From assembly GCA_002205125.1 (NCBI GenBank), contig NIOE01000007.1, positions 62,001 to 126,000 of the forward strand: a stretch of DNA of 64,000 nucleotides. Reading direction: 5' to 3'. Positions 41,144 through 49,195 of the stretch are shown piece after piece; position 1 is the stretch's first letter, and the number at the start of each line of letters is the position of its first letter. The position numbers were made by a program, and so were the translations under genes. This DNA comes from Roseateles noduli. GTDB lineage: Bacteria > Pseudomonadota > Gammaproteobacteria > Burkholderiales > Burkholderiaceae_C. The notes beneath the pieces are model-generated. The model worked only from the letters and a program-made list of their open reading frames with translations. It did no database searches and had not been told where the DNA came from.

Positions 41144-42697
41144 ATGATGTCCAACACGAACGTCCGGGGATCCATCGGCCGGCGGTTGGGGCTGGTCCAG
41201 GCCCTGGTACTGGTGATTGCGCTGATCGGATCGGCGATGGGTTATCTGGGGCTGAGCCGCGTGGCGGCGCAGACGGAGGCCATGTACCAGGAGACCATCG
41301 TCACCGAGCGGGTGGCCTCCGACTGGTACCGCAACGTCTACAACGGCGGGACGCGCACGACGGCGATCGCGGTGAGTGCGGACCCGGCGCTGGCGACCTT
41401 CTTCGCCGAGCAGGCGGCGGAGTCGACGAAGTCGTCGACGGAGCTGCAGACACGGATGGACAAGCTGCTGGACTCGCCGGAGGAACGCGCTGCGTTCGAC
41501 CGCGTGATCGAGCTGCGCAAGGCCTACATCAAGGTGCGCGACACCATCACCGAGGCGAAGAAGCAGGGAGACCCGGCGCGCGCGAAGCAGCTCTTCGACG
41601 AGCAGTTCAAGCCGGCCGCGGCCGCTTATCTGGAAAGCATCCGCGTGATCGCGCAGCAGCAGCGGGATCAGCTCGACACGGCGCTGAAGGCGCTGTCGGA
41701 CACCAACGCGCGAGCACGCACTGCCCTGGTGGTGTTCGGCCTGGTCGCGCTGGCGGCCGGCGGTGCCCTGGCGGTGTGGCTGACGCGCTCGATCACGCGT
41801 CCGCTGGCGCAGGCGGCGGAAGTGGCCGACGCGATCTCGCGTTTCGACCTGACCCGCCGCATCGAGACGACCAGCGGCGATGAAACGGGTCAGCTGCTGC
41901 GCTCGCTGAGCGAGATGCAGGGCGCGCTGGTGCGCCTGATCGGCGAGGTGCGCGGTTCGACGGACAGCATCGGCACGGCCAGCGCGGAGATCGCGACGGG
42001 CAACATGGACCTGTCGGCGCGCACGGAGCAGACGGCCTCCAACCTGCAGCAGGCGGCGGCGTCGCTGACGCAGCTGACGGGCACGGTGCGTCAGACCGCG
42101 GATGCGGCGACGACGGCCAACCAGCTGGCGGGTTCCGCGGCGGAGACGGCGCAGCGCGGCGGCGCGGTGATGGGGCAGGTCGTGGCGACGATGGGCGAGA
42201 TCAGCGACAGCTCGCGGCGCATCGCCGACATCATCGGCACGATCGACGGCATCGCCTTCCAGACCAACATCCTGGCGCTGAATGCGGCGGTGGAAGCGGC
42301 GCGTGCGGGCGAGCAGGGTCGGGGCTTTGCGGTGGTGGCGAGCGAGGTGCGCTCGCTGGCGCAGCGCAGCGCGCAGGCGGCCAAGGAGATCAAGACGCTG
42401 ATCGCGACGAGCGTGGAGCGTGTGGATTCGGGCTCGCGGCTGGTGAGCGACGCGGGCACGACGATGAACGACATCGTGACCAGCGTGCAGCGCGTGACGG
42501 ACATCATTGCCGAGATCCGCGCGGCCTCGCAGGAGCAGAGCGACGGCATCAACCAGGTGAACGCCGCGGTGGGTCACCTGGACCAGATGACGCAGCAGAA
42601 CGCGGCGCTGGTCGAAGAGGCGGCGTCGGCGGCGGAGAGTCTGAAGGATCAGTCGAACCGGCTGTCGACGGCGATCGCGGTGTTCAGGTTGAACTGA
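41144..42697 (+). CDS. Methyl-accepting chemotaxis protein
   Basis: 517 residues. Membrane helix 1 (about 14-36), a four-helix-bundle periplasmic domain (about 37-190), helix 2 (about 193-213), HAMP (about 214-265) and the long cytoplasmic coiled coil with the signalling tip IDGIAFQTNILALNAAVEAARAGEQGRGFAVVASEVR. It controls CheA and so flagellar turning; no CheR-binding pentapeptide is present at the C-terminus (ends AIAVFRLN). ATG 41144 has GAGGAG 8 bases upstream. No che genes are nearby, so it is an orphan receptor; the ligand is unknown. Confidence 0.94.
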   Translation: MMSNTNVRGSIGRRLGLVQALVLVIALIGSAMGYLGLSRVAAQTEAMYQETIVTERVASDWYRNVYNGGTRTTAIAVSADPALATFFAEQAAESTKSSTELQTRMDKLLDSPEERAAFDRVIELRKAYIKVRDTITEAKKQGDPARAKQLFDEQFKPAAAAYLESIRVIAQQQRDQLDTALKALSDTNARARTALVVFGLVALAAGGALAVWLTRSITRPLAQAAEVADAISRFDLTRRIETTSGDETGQLLRSLSEMQGALVRLIGEVRGSTDSIGTASAEIATGNMDLSARTEQTASNLQQAAASLTQLTGTVRQTADAATTANQLAGSAAETAQRGGAVMGQVVATMGEISDSSRRIADIIGTIDGIAFQTNILALNAAVEAARAGEQGRGFAVVASEVRSLAQRSAQAAKEIKTLIATSVERVDSGSRLVSDAGTTMNDIVTSVQRVTDIIAEIRAASQEQSDGINQVNAAVGHLDQMTQQNAALVEEAASAAESLKDQSNRLSTAIAVFRLN

Positions 42698-42715
42698 TCA
42701 GGCTGAACTGATCAG
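42690..42715. repeat. 12-bp direct repeat at the junction of two convergent genes
   Basis: TGAACTGATCAG occurs at 42690-42701 and again at 42704-42715. The chemoreceptor stop lies in the first copy and the stop of the convergent epimerase overlaps the second. Confidence 0.7.
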
Positions 42716-43737
42716 ATCGATCTGAGGTGACCGGCACCGCCCGGGCCGCTCGGGCGGTCCGTGGCGGAACGGCCGGCGAGGATCTCGGCCTCGCGCTCGG
42801 GCGCCAGCGTGGCGACGAGCTTCGCGGCATCCCAGCCGGGCTCGCGCGGCGCGTTCGCCCAGGCGAGCGTGTCGGCGGCGGTCTCCTGGATAGCTCGGGT
42901 CGTGAGGCCCGCGGCCACGGCGCGGGACGCGTCGCCGAGCAGCATGCCGCCGACGGCAGGATCCTCTTCGGGCAACCAGAGCGGCAGCCCGGCCCACGGC
43001 GCGACACCGAGCACGAGCAGCATGGCGTCCGGCTTCCAATGGAATCGGGCATCGCTTCCCGGCGCGGCTTGCAAGCAGGCGGCTAGCAGCTCCTTCATCG
43101 GCAGACGCGGACCGACCGCGTTGAACGCGCCGGTGGTGCGCGACTCCGCCAGCGTCACGCAGAACGCGGCGAGGTCGCGGACGTCGATGACCTGCACCGG
43201 CCGTTCGGGCCGTCCGGGGGCGAGAACCTCGCCGCCGCGCGCGACGCGCGTCGGCCAATACGTGAATCGACCCGTCGGGTCGTGCGGCCCGACGATCAAG
43301 CCTGGCCGCACGATCGCGTGCCGGTCGGGCAGGGCGCGTGCGAGCGCCTCTTCGGCCCGGGCCTTCAGCGGCCCGTAGCCTTCGCCGCCCTCGGCGAGCG
43401 GCGTGGACTCGTCGAAGACGCGATGCGGCGGGAACGCGCTATACGCCGAGATCGAGGAGACGAGCACCACATGCGGCGTGCCCGTGTCGAGCGCGGCGAC
43501 GGTGCGTTCGACCTGCGCGGGGTTGAACGCGGTGCAGTCGATGACCGCATCGAACGCTCGACCGCGCAGCGCGCTCATGTCGCCGTCGCGATCGCCGAGG
43601 AGGCGCTCGACCTCGGGGAACAGACCCGGTCCGTGCCGCCCGCGATTCAGCATGGCGACCGTGTGGCCGCGCGCTAGCGCGGCTGCAATGACATGGCGAC
43701 CGAGGAAGACGGTGCCACCGAGGATGAGGAGGCGCAT
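42712..43737 (-). CDS. NAD-dependent epimerase/dehydratase-family protein
   Basis: 341 residues, extended SDR fold. The cofactor loop is GGTVFLG (residues 7-13), followed by the basic LNRGRHGPG, which favours NADP. The middle has VIDCTAFNPAQVERTV, and VLVSSISAYS with GYGPLKARAEEA (Tyr-x-x-x-Lys) supplies the catalytic residues. It resembles the atypical/extended SDRs related to isoflavone-reductase-like and NAD-epimerase proteins; substrate unknown. It ends in a Gly-rich tail. The start lacks an obvious Shine-Dalgarno sequence. Confidence 0.88.
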   Translation of the reverse strand: MRLLILGGTVFLGRHVIAAALARGHTVAMLNRGRHGPGLFPEVERLLGDRDGDMSALRGRAFDAVIDCTAFNPAQVERTVAALDTGTPHVVLVSSISAYSAFPPHRVFDESTPLAEGGEGYGPLKARAEEALARALPDRHAIVRPGLIVGPHDPTGRFTYWPTRVARGGEVLAPGRPERPVQVIDVRDLAAFCVTLAESRTTGAFNAVGPRLPMKELLAACLQAAPGSDARFHWKPDAMLLVLGVAPWAGLPLWLPEEDPAVGGMLLGDASRAVAAGLTTRAIQETAADTLAWANAPREPGWDAAKLVATLAPEREAEILAGRSATDRPSGPGGAGHLRSI

Positions 43738-43787
43738 GGCGTTCTGTTCCTAGGAGGGAGTGACCTCAGTGTGCATCTTTCGGGATG

Positions 43788-44093
43788 TCAGAACGGCAGC
43801 GCCATCCCGCTGGCGCGTGCCGTGTCGAAGAGTTGCTTCGCGAGGTGATCGTCGGTGATGTCATTGGCAAGGCTGGTGACGCAGAAGTCGTAAAGGTTGT
43901 CTTCAGCGTCGCGATAGACCAGGACGAACTGGGTACAGGACTCCCGCGAGTTCTGGGAGAAGAGCAGCCTCGCGGAAAAGTTCTTTGCCTTGCAGAAGAC
44001 AGCGTCGAAATAGTCGTACGTCCACGGGAGCTCCCCGGCTTCGGTGCGCTGCACGAGCTCGGACACGAAGTGTCGGACCTTCTCAGGAAACAT
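43788..44093 (-). CDS. Small hypothetical protein
   Basis: 101 residues beginning MFPEKVRHFVSELVQ. It has helical N- and C-termini and a central beta-rich part (TQFVLVYRDAEDNLYDFCV). Two cysteines are present. No family is recognised. GC is lower than in flanking core genes. It is divergent from the next hypothetical gene across a 235-base gap containing a 9-bp inverted repeat, and convergent toward the epimerase head. It may belong to a small accessory islet that extends to the tRNA-Arg gene. Confidence 0.6.
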   Translation of the reverse strand: MFPEKVRHFVSELVQRTEAGELPWTYDYFDAVFCKAKNFSARLLFSQNSRESCTQFVLVYRDAEDNLYDFCVTSLANDITDDHLAKQLFDTARASGMALPF

Positions 44094-44125
44094 GGTTCTC
44101 AATCCTCTTGGCGGGCATGAAGCCA

Positions 44126-44164
44126 GCTCCAGCGAGGGGCCGACCTGGCCGGTCGCGCTGGAGC
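44126..44164. repeat. Inverted repeat between divergent accessory genes
   Basis: GCTCCAGCG at 44126-44134 and CGCTGGAGC at 44156-44164 are perfect 9-base arms around a 21-base spacer, between two divergently transcribed genes. It may be a shared operator or a hairpin in the leader of the minus-strand gene. Confidence 0.6.
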
Positions 44165-44328
44165 AGAGGTGAGGAACTCTAGGGAAATCCGTTCGCGGAG
44201 CAATCGCACAAATGGCGGCACCCGTATGAGCGAATTTGCGTGCCGGTGGGCCTGCCGATGGGGGATTCGCCCGCGGGCTTCGCTGTGGTCCGATTCTTCC
44301 AGCACCGTGAATGTTTGGGGAGGCCGGA

Positions 44329-45153
44329 ATGACTGCAGACCACCAACGCATCCTGATCCTCTGCAAGACTTATCCCTCTCCGAGCTCGCGCTATGTGGAG
44401 ACATCCTGCGTTGCGGGAATGGCTGAGGACGGTCGGTTGGTCCGCTTGTTCCCTGTGCCATTCCGGCTCGTCGAGGATGAGCATCAGTTCAAGAAGTGGC
44501 AGTGGATTCGAGCCCGGGTGCGGCGCGCGCAAGACGATGCGCGGACGGAGAGCCATCGGGTGTCGGTGGACACGATCCAACTAGATGGGGAGCCGTTGCC
44601 CACACGCGATTTCTGGATGGCCCGGCGAGAGGCCATCAAGTCCGTCCCTGTGTTTGATTCCTTCGCCGCCCTCGACGCAGCGCGCGAGACGACGGGTGTG
44701 ACCTTGGGTCTCGTGCGCCCCAGTCGCTTGTTGGGGATGGACATCACGCCGGTGGACAACCCGGACTGGACAGAGGACGAGACGCTGAAGCTACTGCAGG
44801 AGCAGCAACAGGGGAGTCTGTTTGACCGCAGCGAAGAGCAACGCTCGTTGGCGACGCTGAAGAAGTTGCCCTACGACTTCCACTACCGTTATGAATGCCG
44901 GACCACGGTTGGAACCGCCGAGTTCAAGCACAAGCTTGTGGACTGGGAGGCGGGGGCGTTGTACTGGCACGTGCACCGGCAGCATGACTGGCAGTCCGCG
45001 TTCCGGCAGAAGTTCGTCACCGAGTTTCACGAGCGGGAGGTGCTCTTCCTGATGGGCACCATTCACCGCTTTCCCAAGCAATGGCTGATCGTCAGCGTGC
45101 TGTATCCGCCTAGGCTGCCAGACGCGCTGGCACGTCAGCAATCGCTGTTTTAG
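44329..45153 (+). CDS. Hypothetical protein paired with a DUF488 gene
   Basis: 274 residues from ATG 44329, with GGGGAGG 5 bases upstream. The N-terminus RILILCKTYPSPSSRYVETSCVAG looks like a beta-strand-rich start, then RLVRLFPVPFRLVEDEHQFKKWQWIRARV, an aromatic and basic segment that could be an OB-like nucleic-acid-binding fold. The C-terminal half has many His, Trp and Tyr (YWHVHRQHDWQSAFRQKF). I do not recognise the family with certainty. Its 3' end overlaps the convergent DUF488 gene by 44 bases. GC is lower than in the surrounding chromosome. Confidence 0.65.
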   Translation: MTADHQRILILCKTYPSPSSRYVETSCVAGMAEDGRLVRLFPVPFRLVEDEHQFKKWQWIRARVRRAQDDARTESHRVSVDTIQLDGEPLPTRDFWMARREAIKSVPVFDSFAALDAARETTGVTLGLVRPSRLLGMDITPVDNPDWTEDETLKLLQEQQQGSLFDRSEEQRSLATLKKLPYDFHYRYECRTTVGTAEFKHKLVDWEAGALYWHVHRQHDWQSAFRQKFVTEFHEREVLFLMGTIHRFPKQWLIVSVLYPPRLPDALARQQSLF

Positions 45154-45592
45154 CAGTCAGATGCTGCACGGCCGGCGCGCCTGCCTCGTGTGCCGCGCGC
45201 GCGACGTAGGTGCGGTGGCAGAAGCCGAAATCCGCCTCGAAGCAGACGAGGCAGGTAGTCCGCGCCGACGTCATCAGGGCCAGGTCTTGGATGTCGGCCG
45301 TCTGGAGGGCCAGGTGTGCATGGAAGCCATCCGTGTACGTCTGCCAATCGCCGTCGGCCTTGTAGCGGTTCCGAACGGGCTTGGGGCAGCCCAATGCAGG
45401 GCGGTGCTCGTAAGCGATGCCAGCGACCGCCAGCGCCTCGCGGAACGCCGTCTTGGAGAACCCCTTCTTCCGCGACAGCGGCAGTTCACGCACGTCCACG
45501 ATCAGTTGGACGCGCGCCTGCTTCAAGCGCGCGATGAACGCCTCGATGGTCAGTCCCTCATAGCCGAAGGTGTAGAGCGCGGTTGCTGCCAT
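45110..45592 (-). CDS. DUF488-family protein
   Basis: 160 residues from ATG 45592 (ATG 45616 or GTG 45658 are alternatives; family members normally begin close to LYTFGYEGL). Signatures: YTFGYEGLTIEAFIARL, LIVDVRELPLSRKKGFSK and CLVCFEADFGFCHRTYVA, with the conserved Arg and Cys-His. DUF488 proteins are of unsettled function, possibly acting on nucleic acid or nucleotides, and frequently travel with uncharacterised neighbours. Its 3' end overlaps the convergent gene by 44 bases, so opposing transcripts would form an RNA duplex. Confidence 0.85.
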   Translation of the reverse strand: MAATALYTFGYEGLTIEAFIARLKQARVQLIVDVRELPLSRKKGFSKTAFREALAVAGIAYEHRPALGCPKPVRNRYKADGDWQTYTDGFHAHLALQTADIQDLALMTSARTTCLVCFEADFGFCHRTYVARAAHEAGAPAVQHLTAKTAIADVPARLAA

Positions 45593-45681
45593 GGTGTCTG
45601 CTGAGTGTGCCTTCATCGCGGCGTGCCGATCCTCATCCAGGTGAGGGAAATGCGACACGCGGGCCGCGCGCGTCCAGGCGC

Positions 45682-45706
45682 AAAAAAGCCCGGGCGTTGC
45701 CGGGCT
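45682..45706 (-). terminator. Intrinsic terminator of tRNA-Arg
   Basis: On the minus strand AGCCCGG pairs with CCGGGCT (7 bp, 6-base loop) followed by six T (the run of A at 82-87 on the plus strand). It lies 45 bases after the tRNA 3' end. Confidence 0.8.
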
Positions 45707-45750
45707 GTCTGGCTGGGTGAGGCGCTTGGCGTCCTCGACTCATGATGTTC

Positions 45751-45825
45751 TGGTGCGACCGGCAAGAATCGAACTTGCGACTAAGCCTTCGGAGGGCCCA
45801 ATGATATCCACTTCACCACGGTCGC
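45751..45825 (-). tRNA. tRNA-Arg (anticodon CCG)
   Basis: 75 bases including the encoded CCA. The acceptor stem GCGACCG/CGGTCGC is perfect, the D-stem GTGA/TCAT has one weak pair, the anticodon stem GGGCC/GGCTT has two G-T pairs and the loop is CTCCGAA, giving anticodon CCG, which reads CGG. The T-arm is GCAAG-TTCGATT-CTTGC. All invariant positions are present. Minus strand, own promoter and terminator. Confidence 0.93.
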
Positions 45826-45839
45826 CGCGGGAAGCGCGC

Positions 45840-45845
45840 ATTCTA
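45840..45845 (-). promoter_or_regulatory. -10 element TAGAAT of tRNA-Arg
   Basis: TAGAAT on the minus strand lies 14 bases upstream of the mature tRNA 5' end, so transcription starts about 8 bases before it. The -35 region is not clear. Confidence 0.45.
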
Positions 45846-46004
45846 GCCTCGTTCTGACGCGCCCCGAGCCGATCACGCCCATCCCGTCAAAACGGCACCA
45901 TCGCGAACACTTCGGCGAACGCCTGCGCGACCCTCGCGCAACACCTGCCCCACCAACGTGCCGACCTTGACGAAAGCCCCAGGGTGGGGCGACAGGGGGC
46001 TGGC

Positions 46005-46010
46005 TATACT
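46005..46010 (+). promoter_or_regulatory. -10 element TATACT of the cytochrome c gene
   Basis: TATACT in the context GGCTATACT lies 117 bases before ATG 46128. The interval between the tRNA and this element (45846-46004) holds no gene; GCCCCACC at 45947-45954 and GGTGGGGC at 45983-45990 form an 8-bp inverted repeat just upstream. Confidence 0.45.
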
Positions 46011-46127
46011 GCGCCGATTTGCTGTTCCACGGTCCGGTTTTCCCAGGGCGATCCGTCAGCCGACACCCCCTCAGAAACCCGGACTCGCTTCTGCCGTATT
46101 CGATTCGATTCGAGCCACGAGGAATTC

Positions 46128-46736
46128 ATGAGCGGAACCCAGGACCACGCCAACGCCCAGGACACGCACGCCGAAGGACACGACGCCCACGAGGGCCCGA
46201 TCAAGACCCCCAAGCAACTGATCGTCGCCGTCTTCTTCGCCTTCGTCATTCCGATCGTGATCATCGTGATGCTCGCGAACTACGTGTCCAGCGAGATCAA
46301 GCCCGGCGCCGGCGGCACCGGCCTCGAGGGTGAGGCCGTCGCCGCCCGCATCCAGCCCGTGGGCTCGATCGAGCTCAAGGACCTGACCAACCCCGCCGCG
46401 ATGAAGACCGGCGAGCAGGTCTTCCAGGGCCAGTGCGCCGCCTGCCACGCCACCGGCGCGGCCGGCGCCCCCAAGCTCGGCGACCACGACGCCTGGGGCC
46501 CGCGCGTGAAGTCCGGCTTCGACACCCTGGTGCACTCCGCCCTCAAGGGCAAGGGCAACATGGGCCCGCAGGGCGGCGGCGACTTCAGCGACTTCGAGAT
46601 CTCCCGCGCCGTCGTCTACATGGCCAACCAGGGCGGCGCCAAGTTCGACGACCCGAAACTGCCCGCCGCAGCCGCCTCCGGCGCCGATGCCGGCGCTTCG
46701 GCTCCCGCCGCGCCAGCCTCCGGCGCGTCGCAGTAA
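46128..46736 (+). CDS. Membrane-anchored monohaem cytochrome c
   Basis: 202 residues. A His/Asp-rich cytoplasmic N-terminus (about 1-30), one uncleaved membrane helix (about 30-52, LIVAVFFAFVIPIVIIVML), then a periplasmic c-type domain with one haem site CAACH near residue 106 and an axial Met probably in KGNMGPQGG. An Ala/Pro/Ser-rich tail follows. The fold is of the c5/cytochrome-c1-class type (GEQVFQGQCAACHATGAAGAPKLGD). It carries electrons between membrane complexes or terminal oxidases; the partner is unknown. ACGAGGA lies before the ATG and a strong terminator follows, so it is a single-gene unit. Confidence 0.93.
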   Translation: MSGTQDHANAQDTHAEGHDAHEGPIKTPKQLIVAVFFAFVIPIVIIVMLANYVSSEIKPGAGGTGLEGEAVAARIQPVGSIELKDLTNPAAMKTGEQVFQGQCAACHATGAAGAPKLGDHDAWGPRVKSGFDTLVHSALKGKGNMGPQGGGDFSDFEISRAVVYMANQGGAKFDDPKLPAAAASGADAGASAPAAPASGASQ

Positions 46737-46757
46737 ACCTCGCGCCCCAGAGACACG

Positions 46758-46783
46758 AAAGCCGACCCGCGGGTCGGCTTTTT
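46758..46783 (+). terminator. Intrinsic terminator of the cytochrome c gene
   Basis: AAAGCCGACCC at 46758-46768 pairs exactly with GGGTCGGCTTT at 46771-46781 (11 bp, 2-base centre), then TT. The nearly perfect palindrome also works in the other direction for the convergent operon. Confidence 0.85.
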
Positions 46784-46835
46784 CATGGGCGAAGGATCTC
46801 GACGCAGCTCGGCGGATCGCGCCGCCTTTGCAGGG

Positions 46836-47375
46836 TCAGGACTTGCCCGACTCGCCCTTCGGGTCCACGGGCGCCAGCAACACCCCATGGCGGGCGATGA
46901 GCTCGGCATGCGTGGCGTTCGACATCGTCCAGCGTCCCGCTTCGAGCGCGTCCGCCGCCGGCCCCATGTCCTGCGTGTGGACCAGGCCCAGGCCCAGATC
47001 GGTCTCCAGGAAGAGGCGGTCCTGCTCGTCCAGCACCGCGCCGGCGACCTGCGCCTCGCGTCCGGTGTGGCTCAGCACGCGGCCGTCCGGCTGCAGGCGC
47101 CAGATCCAGGGCGCGAGCTCCAACTGCACGTAGACCCGTTGCGGCCCGTTCTGGAAGAACCAGGCGCCTTGATCGTCCGAGGCGTAGTTGCGGTCGATGA
47201 AACCGATCAGCTTGTCGTGCACGATGCGGCTGCCTTTCACCGTCGGGAACGGCCCGGCGGCCTGGATGCGCTCGTCGCGCATGTACCAGTCGCCGCGCGC
47301 GTCCAGGGCCAGCCAACCGTAGCAGTGCGGTACGTTGGGCCACTTCTTCAGCGCCGCTTCGACGATGGCATCCAT
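46836..47375 (-). CDS. Conserved protein of unknown function, end of the ilvE-hydrolase operon
   Basis: 179 residues starting MDAIVEAALKKWPNVPHCYGWLALDARGDWYMRD. It has a mixed alpha/beta sequence with many Trp and Asp-Gly turns (WFFQNGPQRVYVQLELAPWIWRLQPDG). I recognise it as the sort of betaproteobacterial protein often found beside YheT-like hydrolase genes but cannot give the family number. It starts 20 bases after the hydrolase stop and is the last gene of the operon. No signal or membrane segment. Confidence 0.8.
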   Translation of the reverse strand: MDAIVEAALKKWPNVPHCYGWLALDARGDWYMRDERIQAAGPFPTVKGSRIVHDKLIGFIDRNYASDDQGAWFFQNGPQRVYVQLELAPWIWRLQPDGRVLSHTGREAQVAGAVLDEQDRLFLETDLGLGLVHTQDMGPAADALEAGRWTMSNATHAELIARHGVLLAPVDPKGESGKS

Positions 47376-47395
47376 GCGAATCCTTTCCGTGCGGC

Positions 47396-48409
47396 TCAGA
47401 GCCGCGTCGCCAGCCAGTCGGTCACGCGCTCGGGCATCGTGCGCACGTGGCCGGGCGGCCGGCCCGACGGGAAACCGACATGCCCGCCCTCTCGCGGCTG
47501 CCACAGCGTCACATGCGCGCCGACATGGCTCTGCTCCGGCAGGCTGTGTGCCGGCACGAACGGATCGTTGCGCGCGTTCAGGACCAGCGCCGGAATGCGG
47601 ATCCGCGCCAGATGCGGCTTGGCCGACGCGCGCAACCAGTAGTCGTCGACATCCCGGAAGCCGTGCACCGGCCCGGTGAAGATGTTGTCGAACTCGTAGA
47701 GGTTGCGCACGCGCCGCATCCGCTCGGCGTCGAACAGCCCGGGATGCTGCTTCAGCTTGTTCATCGCCTTGGGCATCATGGTCCGCAGGAACATCCGCGT
47801 GTAGACCAGCTTGTTGAAGCCCTTGCCGATCGCGTGGCCGGCCGCCGTCAGGTCGATCGGCGAGCAGACCGAGCAGACGGCCTGCACCGTCGATGCCGCG
47901 GTCTCGCCGGCCTCCTGCGCCCATCGCAGCAACGCGTTGCCGCCCAGCGAGATGCCGACGGCGATCATCGGGCCGCGGTGCGAAGCGCGCAGCTGCTCCA
48001 GCATCCAGCCGATTTCGAGGTAGTCGCCCGAGTGATACGCCCGCGGCGCGAGGTTGAGCTCGCCCGAGCATCCCCGGAAGTACGGCATCGCGAAGGCCCA
48101 GCCCCGCTGCTGCGCCACGGCGGCGAAGGCCTGCACGTACTGGCTGTCCACTGAGCCTTCGAGCCCGTGGAAGAGCACGAGCAGCGGACGCTCTGCGGGT
48201 GCGGTCGTGGGGGCCTGGGCGTTCAACGCGCTCGCTGACGCGGAGGCGGGATCGACGAGGTGCTCGACGTCGACGAAGTCGCCGTCCGGCGTCTGCCAGC
48301 GTTCGCGACGGAATTGCGGCGGGGGGCCTTCGTAGCGTCGCGCGAACAGCGCGGGCCAGATCGTCTGCGCATGACCTCCGGGCAACCAGGGAGGTGCCTG
48401 GTACTGCAT
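47396..48409 (-). CDS. Alpha/beta hydrolase of the YheT family
   Basis: 337 residues, cytoplasmic. Family landmarks: PPWLPGGHAQTIWPALFARR at the start, VLFHGLEGSVDSQYVQ (oxyanion loop), MPYFRGCSGELNLAPRAYHSGDY and the nucleophile elbow GISLGGNALL. Asp in NARNDPFVP and His in GGHVGFPSG complete the triad. YheT-like enzymes are esterase-type hydrolases of unknown natural substrate. It lies 11 bases after the NTF2-like gene in the same operon as ilvE. Confidence 0.92.
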   Translation of the reverse strand: MQYQAPPWLPGGHAQTIWPALFARRYEGPPPQFRRERWQTPDGDFVDVEHLVDPASASASALNAQAPTTAPAERPLLVLFHGLEGSVDSQYVQAFAAVAQQRGWAFAMPYFRGCSGELNLAPRAYHSGDYLEIGWMLEQLRASHRGPMIAVGISLGGNALLRWAQEAGETAASTVQAVCSVCSPIDLTAAGHAIGKGFNKLVYTRMFLRTMMPKAMNKLKQHPGLFDAERMRRVRNLYEFDNIFTGPVHGFRDVDDYWLRASAKPHLARIRIPALVLNARNDPFVPAHSLPEQSHVGAHVTLWQPREGGHVGFPSGRPPGHVRTMPERVTDWLATRL

Positions 48410-48420
48410 GGACAACCCTC

Positions 48421-48882
48421 TCAATGGAGCGTCGTGGGCGCGCCCGCGGACACGATCGCCAGCTCCTGCTTCACGTCCTGCGAGGTGCCGGGACTGGCAT
48501 GGTGCGCGACCATGCGCCAGCCCAGCGCCGTCTTCAGGTAGACATTCGTCGCGACGACCCACGCGCTCTGCACGCCGTCCTCGTCGGTGATCTCGACGCG
48601 TTCCAGCACCTGGTGGATCGCCGTCTCGCCGTTGACCAGCTTGCGCTGGCACTCCGGATGCACGGGGATGGCACCTCTGGCGAAGATCTGCTCGAAGCTC
48701 GCCCGGATCGCCGCCGCGCCGACGACGCGCGGCCCGCCGGGATGCACGCAGCAGACCTCGTCCTCGTCGCCCCAGACGGCCATCAGCCGTTCCAGGTCGC
48801 CGGCCTGCAGGGCCTCGTAGAACTGCGCTTCGGTGTCCTCGGGAGAGGCCAGCAGCAGGGCGGTCTGAGGCTTGCGCACCAT
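48421..48882 (-). CDS. NTF2-like (SnoaL-3/DUF4440-type) protein
   Basis: 153 residues, no signal peptide. NTF2 fold: EDTEAQFYEALQAGDLERLMAVWGDEDEVCCVHPGGPRVVG, then IRASFEQIFARGAI and the beta-rich C-terminal half (SAWVVATNVYLKTALGWRMVAHHASPG). Many such proteins protect against or sense small molecules; catalysis is not evident. It starts 62 bases after the zinc-finger gene. It is unrelated in sequence detail to the exported family member at 28476. Confidence 0.88.
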   Translation of the reverse strand: MVRKPQTALLLASPEDTEAQFYEALQAGDLERLMAVWGDEDEVCCVHPGGPRVVGAAAIRASFEQIFARGAIPVHPECQRKLVNGETAIHQVLERVEITDEDGVQSAWVVATNVYLKTALGWRMVAHHASPGTSQDVKQELAIVSAGAPTTLH

Positions 48883-48944
48883 GGGGCTCGTTCCTTGTTC
48901 AAGGGAGCGGGAAGGCCGGTCGCGGGGCGGTCGGCCGTCGTGGC

Positions 48945-49163
48945 TCAGTGACCGGAGGGCAGGTGCTCGCCGGCCTTCAGCTTGTACAGCGTGCCGCAGT
49001 ACGGGCAGGCGCCTTCGCCGGTGTGGCTCAGGTCGATGAAGACGCGCGGGTGGTTGCTCCACAGCGGCATCTTGGGATTCGGGCAGAAGACGACGCCCGG
49101 ACCTTGCAGGTCCTGCGCGGTGACTTCGACGGTGGCCTTGGGCGTGGTGGTGTTGGCGCTCAT
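48945..49163 (-). CDS. Small zf-CHCC zinc-finger protein
   Basis: 72 residues from ATG 49163 (a GTG at 49199 would add 12). Motif C-P-N-P ... H ... CPYCGTLY: Cys, His and the two C-terminal Cys make the zf-CHCC zinc site, as in the mitochondrial complex I subunit NDUFS6. Bacterial members are probably complex I related or general metal proteins. It lies between ilvE and the NTF2-like gene, an arrangement common in betaproteobacteria. Confidence 0.9.
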   Translation of the reverse strand: MSANTTTPKATVEVTAQDLQGPGVVFCPNPKMPLWSNHPRVFIDLSHTGEGACPYCGTLYKLKAGEHLPSGH

Positions 49164-49195
49164 GATCTTGTTCTTGAAGGCTTGCGGGTTGGTGA

